From Oscillospiraceae bacterium (lineage in GTDB: Bacteria; Bacillota; Clostridia; Oscillospirales; Ruminococcaceae), in assembly GCA_017432285.1 (NCBI GenBank), contig JAFRJM010000022.1:1-64000 (forward strand): a stretch of 64,000 bases of DNA, given 5' to 3'. Within the stretch, counting starts at the first letter, position 1. The number at the start of each line of letters is the position of its first letter. This document shows, in pieces, positions 45,479 to 54,643 of this stretch. Position numbers and translations under genes: made by a program. The notes under the pieces were generated by a model, which saw only the letters and a list, made by a program, of their open reading frames with translations, was not told the DNA's origin and did no database searches.

Positions 45479-46231
45479 ATGATTGCTAATTACCACACAC
45501 ATAATCGCTGGTGCAGACACGCAAACGGAGAGATAGAAGATTACGTAAAGGTTGCTATAGAAGAAGGGTTTGTGGAACTGGGAATGACAGACCACGTCCC
45601 CCATTCAGACAACATCGATCCCAGAAGGATCCAGTGGGAGGAGATCGATGAGTATGACCGTCTTCTCAATGAAGCCGTGGAAAAATATGCGGACAGGATC
45701 CGCGTCATAAAGGGCTTCGAGTGCGAATACTATCCCGAATGCATGGATGAGTATGCCATGCTCCGTGATGTATACGGCTACAAGCTCATGATCCTCGGAC
45801 AGCACCGCAGCGGCCCGAACCGTATCTATGATTCCTTCAGCAGGACCAAGACCGCAAAAGAGATGCACGTCTATGCCGACGCTGTGTGCGACGGTATAAA
45901 CACCGGGTTCTTCCATTTCCTGTGTCATCCGGATCTCGCTCTTGCGGGATATGGGCCGGGCTTTGATGATGAAGCCGAGTCAGTAATGAGACAGATATTC
46001 GAGGAATGCGAAAAACATGATCTCCCTGTTGAGATAAACGGAAACGGCGCATATGACGGACGCGCCTATCCAAACAGGGAAGCTTTCCTTCTCTCCAAGG
46101 ATTACAAACTGCGCTACATGATAAACATGGATGCCCATGATCCGAAATACCTCAGGAAAGAAGTCTACTCAGTTGCGGAACAGTTTGCAGCTGATCTCGG
46201 GATCGAAGTAATGCCGATGTTTGAAATCTGA
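45479..46231 (+). CDS. Histidinol-phosphatase-like PHP-domain hydrolase
   Basis: The start is at ATG 45479, six bases after GAGAGG; 250 residues. PHP metal motifs: NYHTHNRWCRHA, GMTDHVPHSDN, KGFECEYYPE, HFLCHPDL and NMDAHDP. HisJ-type enzymes remove phosphate from histidinol phosphate. No his genes are near, so it may serve another sugar or nucleotide phosphate. The -10 box lies inside a palindrome upstream. Confidence 0.85.
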   Translation: MIANYHTHNRWCRHANGEIEDYVKVAIEEGFVELGMTDHVPHSDNIDPRRIQWEEIDEYDRLLNEAVEKYADRIRVIKGFECEYYPECMDEYAMLRDVYGYKLMILGQHRSGPNRIYDSFSRTKTAKEMHVYADAVCDGINTGFFHFLCHPDLALAGYGPGFDDEAESVMRQIFEECEKHDLPVEINGNGAYDGRAYPNREAFLLSKDYKLRYMINMDAHDPKYLRKEVYSVAEQFAADLGIEVMPMFEI

Positions 46232-46250
46232 TCTTTCTAAATATCTAAAA

Positions 46251-46272
46251 ATGCCGGTCTGCAGACCGGCAT
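46251..46272. terminator. Bidirectional intrinsic terminator
   Basis: ATGCCGGTCTG-CAGACCGGCAT is a perfect palindrome flanked by A-run and T-run. Confidence 0.95.
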
Positions 46273-46288
46273 TTTTCTGTTTCACAGT

Positions 46289-47656
46289 TTATTCTCCTGC
46301 TATGCGCCTTGCGACATACACACCGCTTGCTGAAGCATGTGACAGCGAGTGGGTAACTCCGCTTCCGTCGCCGATAACATACAGTCCAGGATATGAGGTC
46401 TCCAGATTCTCGTCCACTCCGACCTCCATGTTGTAGAACTTGACTTCCACGCCGTACAGGAGTGTGTCATCATTGGCTGTCCCGGGAGCGATCTTATCCA
46501 GAGCATAGATCATCTCCACAATGCCGTCCAGGATACGCTTGGGAAGAACAAGGCTAAGATCGCCAGGTGTCGCTGCAAGCGTCGGAACCACAGTGCACTC
46601 TTCTATCCTGCTTTCCGTGCTCCTTCTACCTCTCACAAGGTCACCGAAGCGCTGCACAAGGACTCCTCCGCCAAGCATGTTGGACAGGCGGGCGATGGAT
46701 TCGCCGTAGCCGTTGCTGTCGTGGAAAGGCTCTGAGAAATGCTTGTTAACAAGCAGGGCAAAGTTGGTATTCTCGGTATGTTTGGACGGGTCCTCAAAGC
46801 TGTGGCCGTTTACCGTGACGATACCGTTCGTGTTCTCGTTTACAACTATTCCTTTTGGATTCATGCAAAATGTGCGGACATTGTCCTCGTACTTCTGTGT
46901 CTTGTATACGATCTTGCTCTCATACAGCTCATCAGTCAGGTGAGAGAAAACAACGGCTGGAAGCTCAACGCGTACGCCTATATCCACTCTGTTGGATTCT
47001 GTAGGGATGTCCAACTTCTTGCAAAGGTTCTCCATCCATTTGCTTCCGCTTCTTCCTACGGAAACGATGCACTTGTCGCAGCTGTAGACTCCTTTGTCTG
47101 TGACTACGTTGTATCCGCCTTCCACAGCGTCTATGGTCTGTACCGGCGTATCGAAGAAGAAGTCGATCTTGTCCTTCATCTCGGCGTACAGATTCTTCAG
47201 GACGATATAGTTTACGTCTGTTCCCAGATGACGGACTTCAGCATCCAGAAGGTTGAGTCCGTTCTGTAGGCATTTTTTCTTTATGTCCTGATTCGCTGCC
47301 TTGTAGATCTTTGTGCCTTCTCCTCCATGGGCCATGTTTACACCGTCCACATACCACATGAGCTCAGTGGCTTTGCGTGCTCCAATCTTTTCGTACAGGG
47401 TACCGCCGAACTGGTTGGTGATATTATACTTTCCGTCTGAGAAAGCTCCTGCTCCACCAAAGCCGCTCATGATGGCGCAGACCGGGCATTTGACACAGGA
47501 CTTCACCTTGACGCCGTCAATCGGGCATTTCCTCTTCTCAAGAGGATGTCCGAGCTCAAAGAGCGCGACCTTAAGGCCGGGCTTCTTCTGGCTCAGTTCA
47601 TATGCGGCATATATCCCTCCGGGGCCGCCCCCGACGATTATTACATCGTATTGCAT
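46289..47656 (-). CDS. FAD-dependent oxidoreductase, COG2509 type
   Basis: A 455-residue flavoprotein. The N-terminal dinucleotide motif is VIIVGGGPGGIYAAYEL and the C-terminal flavin motif VIGDGSGVTHSL. A cysteine-rich segment (CPIDGVKVKSCVKCPVC at about residues 44-60) is typical of this uncharacterised dehydrogenase group. Its electron donor and acceptor are unknown. Single-gene unit with AAGGAG in front of the ATG. Confidence 0.88.
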   Translation of the reverse strand: MQYDVIIVGGGPGGIYAAYELSQKKPGLKVALFELGHPLEKRKCPIDGVKVKSCVKCPVCAIMSGFGGAGAFSDGKYNITNQFGGTLYEKIGARKATELMWYVDGVNMAHGGEGTKIYKAANQDIKKKCLQNGLNLLDAEVRHLGTDVNYIVLKNLYAEMKDKIDFFFDTPVQTIDAVEGGYNVVTDKGVYSCDKCIVSVGRSGSKWMENLCKKLDIPTESNRVDIGVRVELPAVVFSHLTDELYESKIVYKTQKYEDNVRTFCMNPKGIVVNENTNGIVTVNGHSFEDPSKHTENTNFALLVNKHFSEPFHDSNGYGESIARLSNMLGGGVLVQRFGDLVRGRRSTESRIEECTVVPTLAATPGDLSLVLPKRILDGIVEMIYALDKIAPGTANDDTLLYGVEVKFYNMEVGVDENLETSYPGLYVIGDGSGVTHSLSHASASGVYVARRIAGE

Positions 47657-47777
47657 TACTTACTCCTTAAAAATGAAAACTGCGGATCTCAAGATCCTTA
47701 CGGGAAACTGAAATCCACAGTATTGTTGCGAAAATGTATCCTGCCTAATTCTACTGTATTACACAAAAAACTTCAAC

Positions 47778-48581
47778 TCAGCCATCCAACTTGACAACAT
47801 CCACAAGCACCGCCTGCACGATGTATCTTCCCAATTCGTCCCAGCTGCCGACACAGGTCGACAAAGTGATGACCCTGTCTTCCGCAACAGGCATCATATC
47901 AAAAATGACATCCGATCTGCCCTTCTGAGTCCTCAGCCATGATTCAAACTCTGCATCACTGTTGAATCCGGGATAATACCAGTCGCTTAACGCATCTGAT
48001 TTGTATGCGGCAAATATCTTGTAGACATATACCCCGTCTGCCTTGTACAGACGAATTTCGTCATTCTCCCTTGCAAAAGAAGCATTCAGGAACTTCTTGA
48101 GATCCGTGAACATTGAACCGTCATTCATCCTGTGCCCGTATATAACGGTGTTCCTGCCGGTAAGGTCAGAGGGACACATGCAGTCCATGAAGATCACTCC
48201 GCCGACATTGTACTGTCCCGTAAAGGTCCTGCGAAGATAATAGTTGTTGTCAGAGGCCTGAACTACGGGGTACGAGATGATCGTGCCGGGTATATCTATC
48301 CAGCACTTGAAATCAGGGTTAACTCTCAGCAGACCGTTATAGTCGAACCTCAGATATCCGTCATCAACCCATACCGAACCAGGATCTTCATTATCTGCCT
48401 GCTGCGGCTGGTCTGTCGGCTCTATGATCATCTGCTCTCTAATATCGTCGTATTCCTGTCTACCCTTTTTGTATTCATTCAATGTGGAAATAAGCTTATA
48501 TCCAGAGAAGAGCGCAACTCCTACAAGAATGAATATGAGCACATTCAGAATGATATTCGCAGTTTTTTTCTTTTTCTTCAT
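47778..48581 (-). CDS. srtB: Class B sortase
   Basis: A 267-residue protein with one N-terminal membrane anchor (about residues 9-28), then a sortase domain. Catalytic His lies in VIYGHRMNDGSMF, Cys in ITLSTCVGSWDELGRYIV with Arg in the same segment. Class B sortases attach proteins to peptidoglycan, often with NPQTN-like signals, or assemble pili. No substrate with a sorting signal is seen nearby. It overlaps the nitroreductase gene by four bases (ATGA). Confidence 0.92.
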   Translation of the reverse strand: MKKKKKTANIILNVLIFILVGVALFSGYKLISTLNEYKKGRQEYDDIREQMIIEPTDQPQQADNEDPGSVWVDDGYLRFDYNGLLRVNPDFKCWIDIPGTIISYPVVQASDNNYYLRRTFTGQYNVGGVIFMDCMCPSDLTGRNTVIYGHRMNDGSMFTDLKKFLNASFARENDEIRLYKADGVYVYKIFAAYKSDALSDWYYPGFNSDAEFESWLRTQKGRSDVIFDMMPVAEDRVITLSTCVGSWDELGRYIVQAVLVDVVKLDG

Positions 48582-49093
48582 AGATAGAAAACGAGTTCCT
48601 CAGCAGGGCGTTTAGTGGTGTGGTTTACAGATGGCGCCGCATCCTCCGCGGCATATCCTATGGGCATAAGCAGCAGCGGTATCTCTGTTTCCGGGATGTC
48701 AAACAGCTCCGCTGCCAGTGTGGGATCGAACATATTGACCCAGCATGTACCTAAGCCGAGCTCTGCCGCCTGCAGCATGACATGTGTTGCCACGATGCTG
48801 GTGTCCTGCTGACCGGAAGTGCATGAGGGATCAAGAGGATTCAGCCATTCCTCCGCCAGATCATATGTGAACATCAGCACTATCGGAGCGCCGTATGAAC
48901 AGTTGGTGACCTCTTTGATCTTTGCCATTGCATCCTCGCTCCTGATCACATAGATGCTGAACGGCTGATAGTTCTTCGCAGTTGGAGCTATCAGACCGGT
49001 CTCCAGAACTTTCTGAAGTTTCTCATCTTCAATAGGTCTGCTGTCAAATTTGCGGACGGAATACCGCTCTCTTGCCAATTCACAAAAATCCAT
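48578..49093 (-). CDS. Nitroreductase-family flavoprotein
   Basis: A 171-residue FMN protein. ERYSVRKFDSRPIEDEKLQ opens it, APTAKNYQPFSIYVI follows, and LGTCWVNMFDP lies near the middle. The family reduces quinones or nitro compounds with NAD(P)H. Short members such as this one carry the full fold. Its stop overlaps the sortase start, so the two genes are translationally coupled although their functions seem unrelated. Confidence 0.9.
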   Translation of the reverse strand: MDFCELARERYSVRKFDSRPIEDEKLQKVLETGLIAPTAKNYQPFSIYVIRSEDAMAKIKEVTNCSYGAPIVLMFTYDLAEEWLNPLDPSCTSGQQDTSIVATHVMLQAAELGLGTCWVNMFDPTLAAELFDIPETEIPLLLMPIGYAAEDAAPSVNHTTKRPAEELVFYL

Positions 49094-49228
49094 CGTTCAT
49101 GCCTCCCTGTCTTTTTTCTCATGATATCACAAAAGGCAACAACAAAAAACTGTGCGCTTTTCCGTTTTCAATTTCAGTCCGAATAAGGTATACTTTGTAT
49201 ATGTTATGTTTCCAACGGAGGATCCATT

Positions 49229-49828
49229 ATGCATACTTGTCAGGTTCTGCCTGAGGGGTATCGGGAGTATTATTCCGTCGATCTTCAGAAAGATAAGAAG
49301 ATCGCTTTATTTGTAAATGTGTTATCAGTGATCCTTGCCCTTGTAGTCGGGATCCCTATGCATTTTCATTACCCTATATGGCATTTGTTTGATATGAGAG
49401 GCGGCTTCGGTCCTTATTTGACAAGGATGGCCGTGTTCATCGTGTCCATTTTCGCTTATATCTGTCTTCATGAGCTTACCCACGCAACAGTCATGAAGTA
49501 TTACGGAGCTAAAAAGGTGAGGTTCGGCTTCACTGGTCTTTACGCGTATGCGGGAAGCGTTGAGGACTATTTCGCAAAGATCCCGTACATCCATACCGCT
49601 ATAGCTCCGGTCATCGTGTGGGGCATCGTGTTCCTTATACTGTCCCTGTTCCTCAAGGGGGCATGGCTGTGGATCGCATATGCCCTTCAGATCCTCAATG
49701 TGTCGGGAGCTGCAGGCGATCTTTTTGTCGCTGTTAAATTCTCCCGTTTCCCTGATGATATCCTTGTCCAGGATACCGGCGTAGACATGACAGTCTACTC
49801 AAAAGAGGAGGCTGCTCATGAACTATGA
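49229..49828 (+). CDS. DUF3267 membrane metallopeptidase-like protein
   Basis: A 199-residue membrane protein with four segments. The second carries the zinc motif CLHELTHATVMKYYGAKK (HExxH). The end contains a segment with GAAGDLFVAVKF, where the Asp may be the third ligand. DUF3267 proteins are putative site-2-protease relatives; role unknown. GGAGG precedes the ATG and the stop overlaps the Nudix gene. Confidence 0.85.
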   Translation: MHTCQVLPEGYREYYSVDLQKDKKIALFVNVLSVILALVVGIPMHFHYPIWHLFDMRGGFGPYLTRMAVFIVSIFAYICLHELTHATVMKYYGAKKVRFGFTGLYAYAGSVEDYFAKIPYIHTAIAPVIVWGIVFLILSLFLKGAWLWIAYALQILNVSGAAGDLFVAVKFSRFPDDILVQDTGVDMTVYSKEEAAHEL

Positions 49829-50276
49829 GAGAAGCTGCGGCGGTGTCCTGTTCACCGTCAAGGATGACACGCCATACTTTGTCCTTGTGGAAGAGAATTA
49901 CTACGGCTTCCCAAAGGGGCATATGGAACCCGGCGAAACAGAGCGTAAAACGGCTCTGCGCGAGATACGTGAAGAGACCGGTGTCAACGCCGCTATTGTC
50001 GGAGACTTCAGAAAAGTGGATCACTATATCCTGAAGCACAAACCGGACACAGAAAAGACCGTGGTCTATTTCCTTGCGTATTACGAGGATCAGGAGATCG
50101 TGTATCAGGAAGAAGAACTGAACGGCGCCGTTCTGGTTCCCTTCCCGGAAGCGATGAAGCTCGTCAGCCACATAAGACTTAAACGTGTCCTGAAGGAAGC
50201 CAACCGCGCTGCCCTTAAATGGATCGATAAACAGAAAAAGCGCGCCATGAGAGAGCAGACAGGCGCTAACGGATGA
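49818..50276 (+). CDS. Nudix hydrolase (diadenosine tetraphosphatase-like)
   Basis: A 152-residue protein with the Nudix box GHMEPGETERKTALREIREE. The opening SCGGVLFTVKDDTPYFVLV and the position of KGHMEPG resemble Ap4A hydrolases. Strong GAGGAGG precedes the ATG and it overlaps DUF3267 by 11 bases. Cytoplasmic; cleans up nucleoside diphosphate-X compounds. Confidence 0.87.
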   Translation: MNYERSCGGVLFTVKDDTPYFVLVEENYYGFPKGHMEPGETERKTALREIREETGVNAAIVGDFRKVDHYILKHKPDTEKTVVYFLAYYEDQEIVYQEEELNGAVLVPFPEAMKLVSHIRLKRVLKEANRAALKWIDKQKKRAMREQTGANG

Positions 50277-50280
50277 TTCA

Positions 50281-51072
50281 ATGTATACAGATCTGCCTGA
50301 ACAGCTGAATAAATGGCTCGGCTCACATTGTCCTGAAGAAGACAGTGTGGGTCTTTCTGTTTCCTCAGTGCTGCTTTATCCGAAACATGTCCTTAAAATA
50401 TCTCCTTCCGGAGAACAATCCAGGACTGAGGCATCAATGATGAGATGGCTCAAAGGGAAACTGCCTGTTCCTGAGGTGATAGAATATCTCTCGCAGGATG
50501 GCAAAGACTATCTCCTTATGGAACGTCTGTCCGGGGAGATGTCCTGTTCCCCGGAGATGGAAAAAGATCCCGAAAAACTGGTCTCGCTTCTCGCCTCTGC
50601 GCTGAAAATGTGGTGGTCTGTCGACCCGGCGGGATGTCCGTCAGACCAGACGCTGGACATCAAACTGAAGTACGCCGAAGAAAACGTTCTCAGCGGATAT
50701 GCTTCCACAGAAAACGTACAGCCTGACACATACGGGCCAAACGGATTTGAATCTCCCGGCCATCTGCTGGAATGGCTCAAAGAAAACAGGCCTGAAGAAG
50801 ATCTCGTAGTAACTCACGGAGATTTCTGTCTGCCCAACATTTACTTTTCCGGGGATGTCCTCACAGGCTTCCTGGATCTCAGCAGATCCGGCATCTCAGA
50901 CAGATGGAAGGATATAGCGCTGTGCTGGAGAAGTCTGCAGGACAATCTCAACGGCAGATATGCGTCCGTTCCCATCAAAGATCATTATGAAGATCTTCTT
51001 TTCGAATACCTTGGCGTAGAAAAAGACGAGAAAAAACTAAGATACTACATCCTGCTGGATGAACTGTTCTGA
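50281..51072 (+). CDS. Aminoglycoside phosphotransferase-like kinase, APH(3') type
   Basis: A 263-residue kinase-fold protein. KISPSGEQSRTEASMMRWL holds the ATP Lys and Glu; the catalytic motif VVTHGDFCLPNIYF and the metal motif GFLDLSRSGISDRWKDIALC match APH(3') enzymes closely. Members phosphorylate kanamycin-type drugs, but many chromosomal relatives have other small-molecule substrates. It begins four bases after the Nudix stop and probably shares its transcript. Confidence 0.82.
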   Translation: MYTDLPEQLNKWLGSHCPEEDSVGLSVSSVLLYPKHVLKISPSGEQSRTEASMMRWLKGKLPVPEVIEYLSQDGKDYLLMERLSGEMSCSPEMEKDPEKLVSLLASALKMWWSVDPAGCPSDQTLDIKLKYAEENVLSGYASTENVQPDTYGPNGFESPGHLLEWLKENRPEEDLVVTHGDFCLPNIYFSGDVLTGFLDLSRSGISDRWKDIALCWRSLQDNLNGRYASVPIKDHYEDLLFEYLGVEKDEKKLRYYILLDELF

Positions 51073-51079
51073 CGACAAT

Positions 51080-51102
51080 GCCGCTAGCCCAAAGCTAGCG
51101 GC
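51080..51102. terminator. Stem-loop, probable terminator
   Basis: GCCGCTAGC and GCTAGCGGC around CCAAA. The T-run is poor on both strands, so termination may be weak. Confidence 0.55.
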
Positions 51103-51124
51103 TCTGATATATCATCTGTTTTCT

Positions 51125-51592
51125 TCACAGTATCTGTTCCATGACGTATTTCTGGTACGACATTCCCATCGCTTCATAGAATCCCCTGGCGGATTCATTG
51201 CCTCTCCATACATTAAGGGTGACGTTGTAGCAGCCTGACTCTCTGGCAAAGTCCAAAACATACCGGTAAAGGGCCTCTCCAATATGCATTCCTCTGCAGT
51301 TCTCATCCACACAGAGATCGTCTATATACAGTGTGCGGATGTCGTTGAGGTTGTTGCTGTCCGTATGCTGCTGGAAAATGCAGAAGGCGTACCCCTCCAC
51401 TCTGCCGTCCACTTCTGCGACAAATATTGGGCGTTCAGGATCAGCTATGATCTCCTTCAGTTCCTCATCCGTATATTTCCTGGTCTCAGGTCTGAATATA
51501 TCCGGGCGTGCGTTATAGTGGATCCGCAGGACCTGGAGCAGCAGGTCGTCGATCCTCCGGATATCTTTTTCCTCAACTTTCCTAATAAACAT
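51125..51592 (-). CDS. GNAT-family N-acetyltransferase
   Basis: A 155-residue GNAT protein. The acetyl-CoA pyrophosphate loop is CRGMHIGEALYRYVLDFARE, followed by LNVWRGNESARGFYEAMGM. RTLYIDDLCVDENC precedes the loop. Substrate unknown; this subtype acetylates small amines or peptide termini. Convergent with the APH-like gene. Confidence 0.9.
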   Translation of the reverse strand: MFIRKVEEKDIRRIDDLLLQVLRIHYNARPDIFRPETRKYTDEELKEIIADPERPIFVAEVDGRVEGYAFCIFQQHTDSNNLNDIRTLYIDDLCVDENCRGMHIGEALYRYVLDFARESGCYNVTLNVWRGNESARGFYEAMGMSYQKYVMEQIL

Positions 51593-51681
51593 AATGTTTC
51601 CCTAATTTCTTATAAGACTGCCGGTTCCTGTATGTTACAATTTAATCAATAACTAATCTACCATCTTACGGAGGTTTTGTC

Positions 51682-54102
51682 ATGTATCAATACGAAACGG
51701 ATCACCTTAAACGTCTCCGCGATCATCTTGGAGAATGCACAGTGCTCCTCAAGAGCGACGGACAGTTTCCGTTGTCTTCCCCTTGCCCGATCTCATTATA
51801 TGGGAGCGGCGCAAGGCACACCGTGAAAGGCGGAACAGGTTCCGGCGAAGTGAACTCCCGCTATTTCGTAAATGTCGAGCAAGGCCTTCAGGATGCCGGC
51901 TTCACGATCACAACAGGAGCATGGCTTGATGCTTACGATGAAGTTCTTGTAAAAGCACATAAGCAGTTCATCAAGGACATTCACGCCAGGGCACGCGCCA
52001 ACCACACCTTAGCCGTTATTGAAGGTATGGGTGCGACCATGCCGGAGCCTGAGTACAACATCTCACTGCAGGGCAATACCGAAACAGCCATTTATGTTCT
52101 CGCCAGAAATTCCGGCGAGGGCAATGACAGGAATCCGGAAAAAGGCGACATCCTTCTCACTGATACAGAGGTCCGTGATATCCTTGAATGCAACCGCAGA
52201 TATTCCAGGTTCATGCTCGTCCTCAATATAGGCGGACCTGTGGATCTGACTCCTGTAATGGAGGTCAGCAATATACTCGTGCTCTCCCAGCTTGGCGTAG
52301 ATACCGGCACCGCTCTTGCAGATCTTCTGCTCGGAAAGACGTTCCCTTCCGGAAAACTCACTACTACCTGGGCAGCCTGGCAGGATTACTGCAATAAAGG
52401 GACCTTCGGCGATGAAGACGATACCTATTACAACGAGGGCGTATATGTAGGATACCGTTATTTCGACACGGTCAACGTAAAACCTCTGTTCCCGTTCGGT
52501 TACGGACTTGGCTATACCACGTTCTCTGTAAGTCTTGTTAAAGTGGAAAAGGAAAAAGATCGGGTATCTGTCACAGCAAAAGTCACCAACAATGGCAATT
52601 TCGCTGGTAAAGAGACCGTTCAGCTGTATCTGTCATCTCCCTCCGGAGAACTGGATAAGCCATACCAGGCTCTAGCTGCATTTGCAAAGACCTCCACGGT
52701 CGCAAACGGCAGCGAGGAAGAAGTAGAACTGTCATTCAGCCTTTCCGATCTTTCATCCTACAGCGAGAAAAAGGCCGCCTATGTGCTTGAGCACGGCGAT
52801 TATATCCTCCGTCTGGGCAACAGCAGCAGAGACACCTTCGTATGCGCAGTCCTGAAACTGGATGAAGATATCACTGTTAAAAAAGTGAAGAACGTTCTCG
52901 GGGATCCGGGACTTACAGAATGGAAACCTGAAGCAGCTGCTGCCGGAGAGATCCCTGCAGACTGTCCGGTGCTGAATTTCACCGCAGAGGATTTCTGCAC
53001 TGTCACTGTGGACTATGATCTTCCGGACCCTGTGGATCACGCTATGGGTCTCCTTAATGACACAGAACTCGCTCATCTCGGAATCGGATACTACAACCCC
53101 AAAGGCGGATTGACAAGCGTCATCGGTGAGGCAAGCCCTTCCGTCGCCGGAGCTGCAGGAGAGACTACACACGAGATCGACCTGAAAGAATTCCCTCCAA
53201 TCATTATGGCAGACGGTCCTGCAGGACTCCGTCTGGGCAAAGAATTTTACAGAGGCAAGGACGGTACGCTCCATACACTCGGAGCTACCATGCCTCAGTC
53301 CGTGCTTGAGTTTATGCCGTTTTTTATCCGTCCGTTCCTGTCATCAACAAAGAAACTTCCAAAGGGAGCGGTTCTGGAAGAGCAGTATGCTACCGCCATT
53401 CCTATCGGAACCGCTATTGCGCAGAGCTGGAACCTCGAGTTCGCTGAAACATGCGGAGATATCGTAGGTTCAGAAATGGAGATGTTCCATGTGGATCTCT
53501 GGCTCGCTCCTGCACTCAATATACACAGGACCATCAGATGCGGTAGAAACTTCGAGTATTACAGCGAGGATCCGCTCATCTCCGGTCTGTTTGCCGCTGC
53601 GATAACCAAAGGTGTTCAGGCTCATCCGGGATGCGGCACTACCATCAAACACTATGCAGCTAACAACCAGGAGCGCAACAGATATGGCAACAACTCCCAT
53701 GTCAGCGAACGCGCTATGCGCGAGATCTATCTCCGCGGTTTTGAACTGTGCATAAGAGAATCCGACCCTGCTGCATTGATGTCCTCCTACAACCTCCTGA
53801 ACGGAACCCATACATCTGAACATACAGGCCTCTGCGTGGATATCCTCCGCCGCGAATGGGGATATGAAGGCGTGGTAATGACAGACTGGGTGGTGGCCGG
53901 TATGACCAAGAAAGGTGCCAAATATCCAGTCGCAAACAGCGCTAAAGCTGCAGCTGCAGGACATTCTCTGTTCATGCCAGGCTCAAAGGCAGACTTTGAA
54001 GCACTGGTAAAAGGCACTGCAGATGAAACAGTATCCAGAAAGCAACTGCAGATCAACGGATCACGCCTCAGAGCATTGATGGTACGTTTCAACAAGTTAT
54101 AA
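51682..54102 (+). CDS. GH3 beta-glucosidase with permuted domain order
   Basis: An 806-residue cytoplasmic protein. The usual C-terminal alpha/beta domain comes first (about residues 1-235, CTVLLKSDGQFPL, PVMEVSNILVLS, GKTFPSGKLTTTW), then a fibronectin-III-like domain (about 265-380), and then the TIM-barrel domain (about 460-806) with KHYAANNQERNRYG and the nucleophile Asp735 in GVVMTDWVVAG. The inverted order is known from rumen beta-glucosidases. It hydrolyses terminal beta-glucosyl residues from oligosaccharides taken into the cell. GGAGG precedes the ATG. Confidence 0.9.
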   Translation: MYQYETDHLKRLRDHLGECTVLLKSDGQFPLSSPCPISLYGSGARHTVKGGTGSGEVNSRYFVNVEQGLQDAGFTITTGAWLDAYDEVLVKAHKQFIKDIHARARANHTLAVIEGMGATMPEPEYNISLQGNTETAIYVLARNSGEGNDRNPEKGDILLTDTEVRDILECNRRYSRFMLVLNIGGPVDLTPVMEVSNILVLSQLGVDTGTALADLLLGKTFPSGKLTTTWAAWQDYCNKGTFGDEDDTYYNEGVYVGYRYFDTVNVKPLFPFGYGLGYTTFSVSLVKVEKEKDRVSVTAKVTNNGNFAGKETVQLYLSSPSGELDKPYQALAAFAKTSTVANGSEEEVELSFSLSDLSSYSEKKAAYVLEHGDYILRLGNSSRDTFVCAVLKLDEDITVKKVKNVLGDPGLTEWKPEAAAAGEIPADCPVLNFTAEDFCTVTVDYDLPDPVDHAMGLLNDTELAHLGIGYYNPKGGLTSVIGEASPSVAGAAGETTHEIDLKEFPPIIMADGPAGLRLGKEFYRGKDGTLHTLGATMPQSVLEFMPFFIRPFLSSTKKLPKGAVLEEQYATAIPIGTAIAQSWNLEFAETCGDIVGSEMEMFHVDLWLAPALNIHRTIRCGRNFEYYSEDPLISGLFAAAITKGVQAHPGCGTTIKHYAANNQERNRYGNNSHVSERAMREIYLRGFELCIRESDPAALMSSYNLLNGTHTSEHTGLCVDILRREWGYEGVVMTDWVVAGMTKKGAKYPVANSAKAAAAGHSLFMPGSKADFEALVKGTADETVSRKQLQINGSRLRALMVRFNKL

Positions 54103-54121
54103 GCCTCTTTTTGTACACGAT

Positions 54122-54150
54122 AAGGCCGCATGGATAATCCATGCGGCCTT
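54122..54150. terminator. Bidirectional intrinsic terminator
   Basis: AAGGCCGCATGGA and TCCATGCGGCCTT form the stem between convergent genes; T content after it is modest. Confidence 0.75.
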
Positions 54151-54167
54151 CATTATCATATTATGTA

Positions 54168-54554
54168 TTATTCCTTACTGATCAAATATGGGAGCACCAG
54201 TCTATCAGCAGGAAGCCAGTCAACCGAATCGATCTCTTCCGGGCCGAGCCATCTTGCTGCCTCGTGCTCAAGCAGGACCGGACTTCCATCCTTCAGCTCT
54301 GCCCAAAAGCATGTAAGCCTTATTGAGATATTCGGATAATCATATTCCACTGAACAGACCTCTTCTCCGGGCAGTATCTCAACTTCCAGTTCCTCGCGAA
54401 TCTCCCTCGCAAGCGCCTCACGGAAGTCCTCGCCCTTTTCCACTTTGCCGCCCGGAAATTCCCAGCCGTCCTTCTGCTCTCCGTAGCCTCTTTGAGTAGC
54501 AAAGATCATCCCGTCTTTCCTTATAACTGCTGCTACTACTTCGATCCTGTCCAT
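54168..54554 (-). CDS. MutT-type Nudix hydrolase (8-oxo-dGTP diphosphatase-like)
   Basis: The start at 54554 has GGAG six bases upstream; a start at 54566 has none. The 128-residue protein has IEVVAAVIRKDGMIFATQRG and the Nudix box GGKVEKGEDFREALAREIRE. The short length, VVAAVI opening and LPADRLVLPYL end fit MutT/CTP pyrophosphohydrolase types, which sanitise oxidised nucleotides. Confidence 0.9.
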   Translation of the reverse strand: MDRIEVVAAVIRKDGMIFATQRGYGEQKDGWEFPGGKVEKGEDFREALAREIREELEVEILPGEEVCSVEYDYPNISIRLTCFWAELKDGSPVLLEHEAARWLGPEEIDSVDWLPADRLVLPYLISKE

Positions 54555-54643
54555 CTCTTTCTCCATCTGAATGGTAAAACCGTTTCTATGTTTTGCTGTC
54601 CTGCATTATAATGTCATTAGAATAATTATGAGGTCTTATTGCA

